Shown here in pieces: positions 62,869 through 64,000 of a DNA stretch of 64,000 bases. The notes under the pieces are model-generated. The model was not told the DNA's origin, searched no databases, and saw nothing but the letters and a program-made list of their open reading frames with translations. A program made the position numbers and the translations under genes. Position 1 is the first letter of the stretch, and each line of letters begins with the position of its first letter. The stretch is from Shinella zoogloeoides (GTDB lineage Bacteria > Pseudomonadota > Alphaproteobacteria > Rhizobiales > Rhizobiaceae), in assembly GCF_022682305.1 (NCBI RefSeq), contig NZ_CP093529.1, positions 186,001-250,000 of the forward strand, read 5' to 3'.

Positions 62869-63969
62869 ATGCCGTTGCATTTCCGGAAAAGCAAGCACAA
62901 GGCGATCGTCTTTGCCGCGATGTTGGCATCCGCCGCGCTCGCGGGCTGCCAGGGTGGCGAGGAGGCCGAGGAGCTGCCGCCGCGTCCGGTAAAGGCCCAG
63001 GCCGTCTCCTTCAATGCGGAGGATACGTTCGGCTCCCTCGTCGGCGAGATCCAGCCGCGCGTCGAGACCAGCTTCGGCTTCCGTCAGGGCGGCGAGATCC
63101 GGGAACGCGACGTGGATGTCGGCGATCTGGTCGATGTCGGCACGGTCATCGCCCGCCTCGATCCCGAGGACGCGCAGGATGCGCTGCGCAAGGCCGAAGC
63201 GAACCTCTTCTCGGCGCAATCCTCCCTCGAGAACGCAGTGACTGAGCGTAACCGCGCCCAGCAGCTTTATCCCCGCACGACGACGCGTCAGCAGTTGGAC
63301 GCCGCCATCGCGCGGGCGGACATCGCCCAGGCCGGCGTGGACGCCGCGCAGGCGGCGCTGCGCATCGCCCAGACCAATCTCGACAACCGCGTCCTCAAGG
63401 CCAATGCGGCCGGCATCGTGACGGCCATCGGCGGCGAGGTCGGCCAGGTGGTCGGCGGTGGCCAGATGGTCGTGCGCGTGGCCCAGCTCGGCCCGCGCGA
63501 CGCGGTCTTCCAGGTGCCCGAGGCGACGATCCAGGCCACAGGCGGCCAGGCGAACGTCAATGTGCAGCTTTTGAGCAATGCCGAGATCAAGGCGGCGGGA
63601 ACGGTGCGCGAGATTTCGCCGACCGCCAACCCGGTCACCCGTAATTTCACCGTTCGCGTCGGCCTCGACAATGCGCCGGAAGCCTTCCGTTTCGGCAGCG
63701 CCGTGCGAGGCACCATCCAGATTGGCGGCGTGCCCGCCGCCCGCCTGCCGATGACCGCGCTTTTCAACCAGAACAACCAGCCCGCCGTGTGGATCGTCGA
63801 CCCGGCGGACAGCACGACCAAGCTCGTGCCTGTGGAAGTGCACCGTTTCGACGCGCAGGACTTCCTCGTGACCAAGGGACTGTCTAGCGGCGATCAGGTG
63901 GTGATCGCCGGCGTTCAGCAACTGCGTCCCGGCATGCCGGTTCGGCTGCTTGAAGGAAGCGCGCAATGA
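62869..63969 (+). CDS. RND efflux periplasmic adaptor, lipoprotein
   Basis: A 366-residue fusion protein with signal and lipobox LAGC (C about 27). The lipoyl halves 'FGFRQGGEIRERDVDVGDLVDVGTVIARLDPEDAQD' and 'RVLKANAAGIVTAIGGEVGQVVGGGQMVVRVAQ' flank a coiled-coil hairpin (about 95-155), then a beta-barrel and C-terminal domain. GAGGGG precedes the ATG at 62869. The stop overlaps the following gene's ATG (ATGA). A more distant subtype than the adaptor at 44721-45851. Confidence 0.92.
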   Translation: MPLHFRKSKHKAIVFAAMLASAALAGCQGGEEAEELPPRPVKAQAVSFNAEDTFGSLVGEIQPRVETSFGFRQGGEIRERDVDVGDLVDVGTVIARLDPEDAQDALRKAEANLFSAQSSLENAVTERNRAQQLYPRTTTRQQLDAAIARADIAQAGVDAAQAALRIAQTNLDNRVLKANAAGIVTAIGGEVGQVVGGGQMVVRVAQLGPRDAVFQVPEATIQATGGQANVNVQLLSNAEIKAAGTVREISPTANPVTRNFTVRVGLDNAPEAFRFGSAVRGTIQIGGVPAARLPMTALFNQNNQPAVWIVDPADSTTKLVPVEVHRFDAQDFLVTKGLSSGDQVVIAGVQQLRPGMPVRLLEGSAQ

Positions 63970-64000
63970 ACGCAGGCTTCAATCTTTCGGAATGGGCCAT
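63966..64000 (+). CDS. RND efflux pump inner-membrane protein (5' end only)
   Basis: Only the first 11 codons are inside the window. They read MNAGFNLSEWA, the usual opening of RND pump proteins that pair with this type of adaptor. The start overlaps the adaptor stop. Identification rests mainly on context. Confidence 0.6.
   Translation, partial: MNAGFNLSEWA

Noticed and set aside
62550..63014. Short open frames in the gap before the second RND operon
   Set aside because: They have no ribosome-binding site or recognisable motif, are antisense to the adaptor's 5' part, and their similar peptides on both strands arise from the palindrome at 62544-62579.

Overview
The window is a gene-dense, GC-rich alphaproteobacterial chromosome or megaplasmid segment. 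It most resembles a denitrifying member of the Rhizobiaceae/Hyphomicrobiales, for example the Ensifer, Shinella or Rhizobium group. The grounds are gene content and order (nirK-nirV-nnrR next to nnrS, norEFCBQD and hemN; nsrR with ccoNOQP; rhizobial-type urease genes), rhizobial-looking intergenic hairpins, and ribosome-binding sites and codon use typical of that group. No tRNA, rRNA, insertion sequence, phage gene or CRISPR array was recognised. The window ends inside an RND pump gene.

Layout. 0.1-1.4 kb: a Rieske oxygenase. 1.5-5.7 kb: the class Ib ribonucleotide reductase operon nrdHIEF. Its leader carries a cobalamin-riboswitch core directly behind a promoter overlapped by an NrdR-like box, with two DnaA-like boxes upstream. 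5.7-12 kb: a GntR/FCD regulator divergent from a LIV-type ABC importer and an Asp/Glu/hydantoin racemase-family enzyme. 12-26.5 kb: the denitrification island, consisting of norEFCBQD, hemN, an uncharacterised DUF2249 / polytopic membrane protein / double DUF2249 / DUF59 operon, nnrS, nirK-nirV and an NnrR-like Crp/Fnr regulator. 26.5-33.1 kb, minus strand: nsrR-ccoNOQP, a 65-residue membrane protein, a DUF2189 protein, an ECF sigma factor, and a DUF4142 protein with a cupredoxin. 33.3-41 kb: an amidase, a UPF0114 protein, the urea channel and ureDABC/ureE with divergent ureG. 41-56 kb: an RND pump with its fusion protein, a 48-residue-repeat membrane protein, the displaced ureF behind a GntP-type permease, two alpha/beta hydrolases and small envelope proteins. 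56-62 kb: nikR divergent from a five-gene nickel-type ABC importer, then a VIT-family transporter. 62.8-64 kb: the start of a second RND operon.

How it works together. The denitrification genes form a visible regulon. Six 14-bp TTG-N8-CAA dyads stand 19-20 nt ahead of a TAG/TAA-type -10 element, in front of norE, norC, hemN, the DUF2249 operon, nnrS and nirK; the window also encodes the likely NnrR-like activator. NsrR heads the cbb3 oxidase operon, linking NO sensing to microaerobic respiration. The ECF sigma gene and the DUF4142-cupredoxin pair share a 31-nt promoter with the same two boxes and spacing, suggesting an autoregulated envelope or metal module. Urea channel, urease, urease chaperones, NikR and nickel uptake form a second theme, although ureF lies about 8 kb from ureEG. 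The cobalamin riboswitch implies that nrdHIEF serves as the B12-independent backup of a B12-dependent reductase encoded elsewhere.
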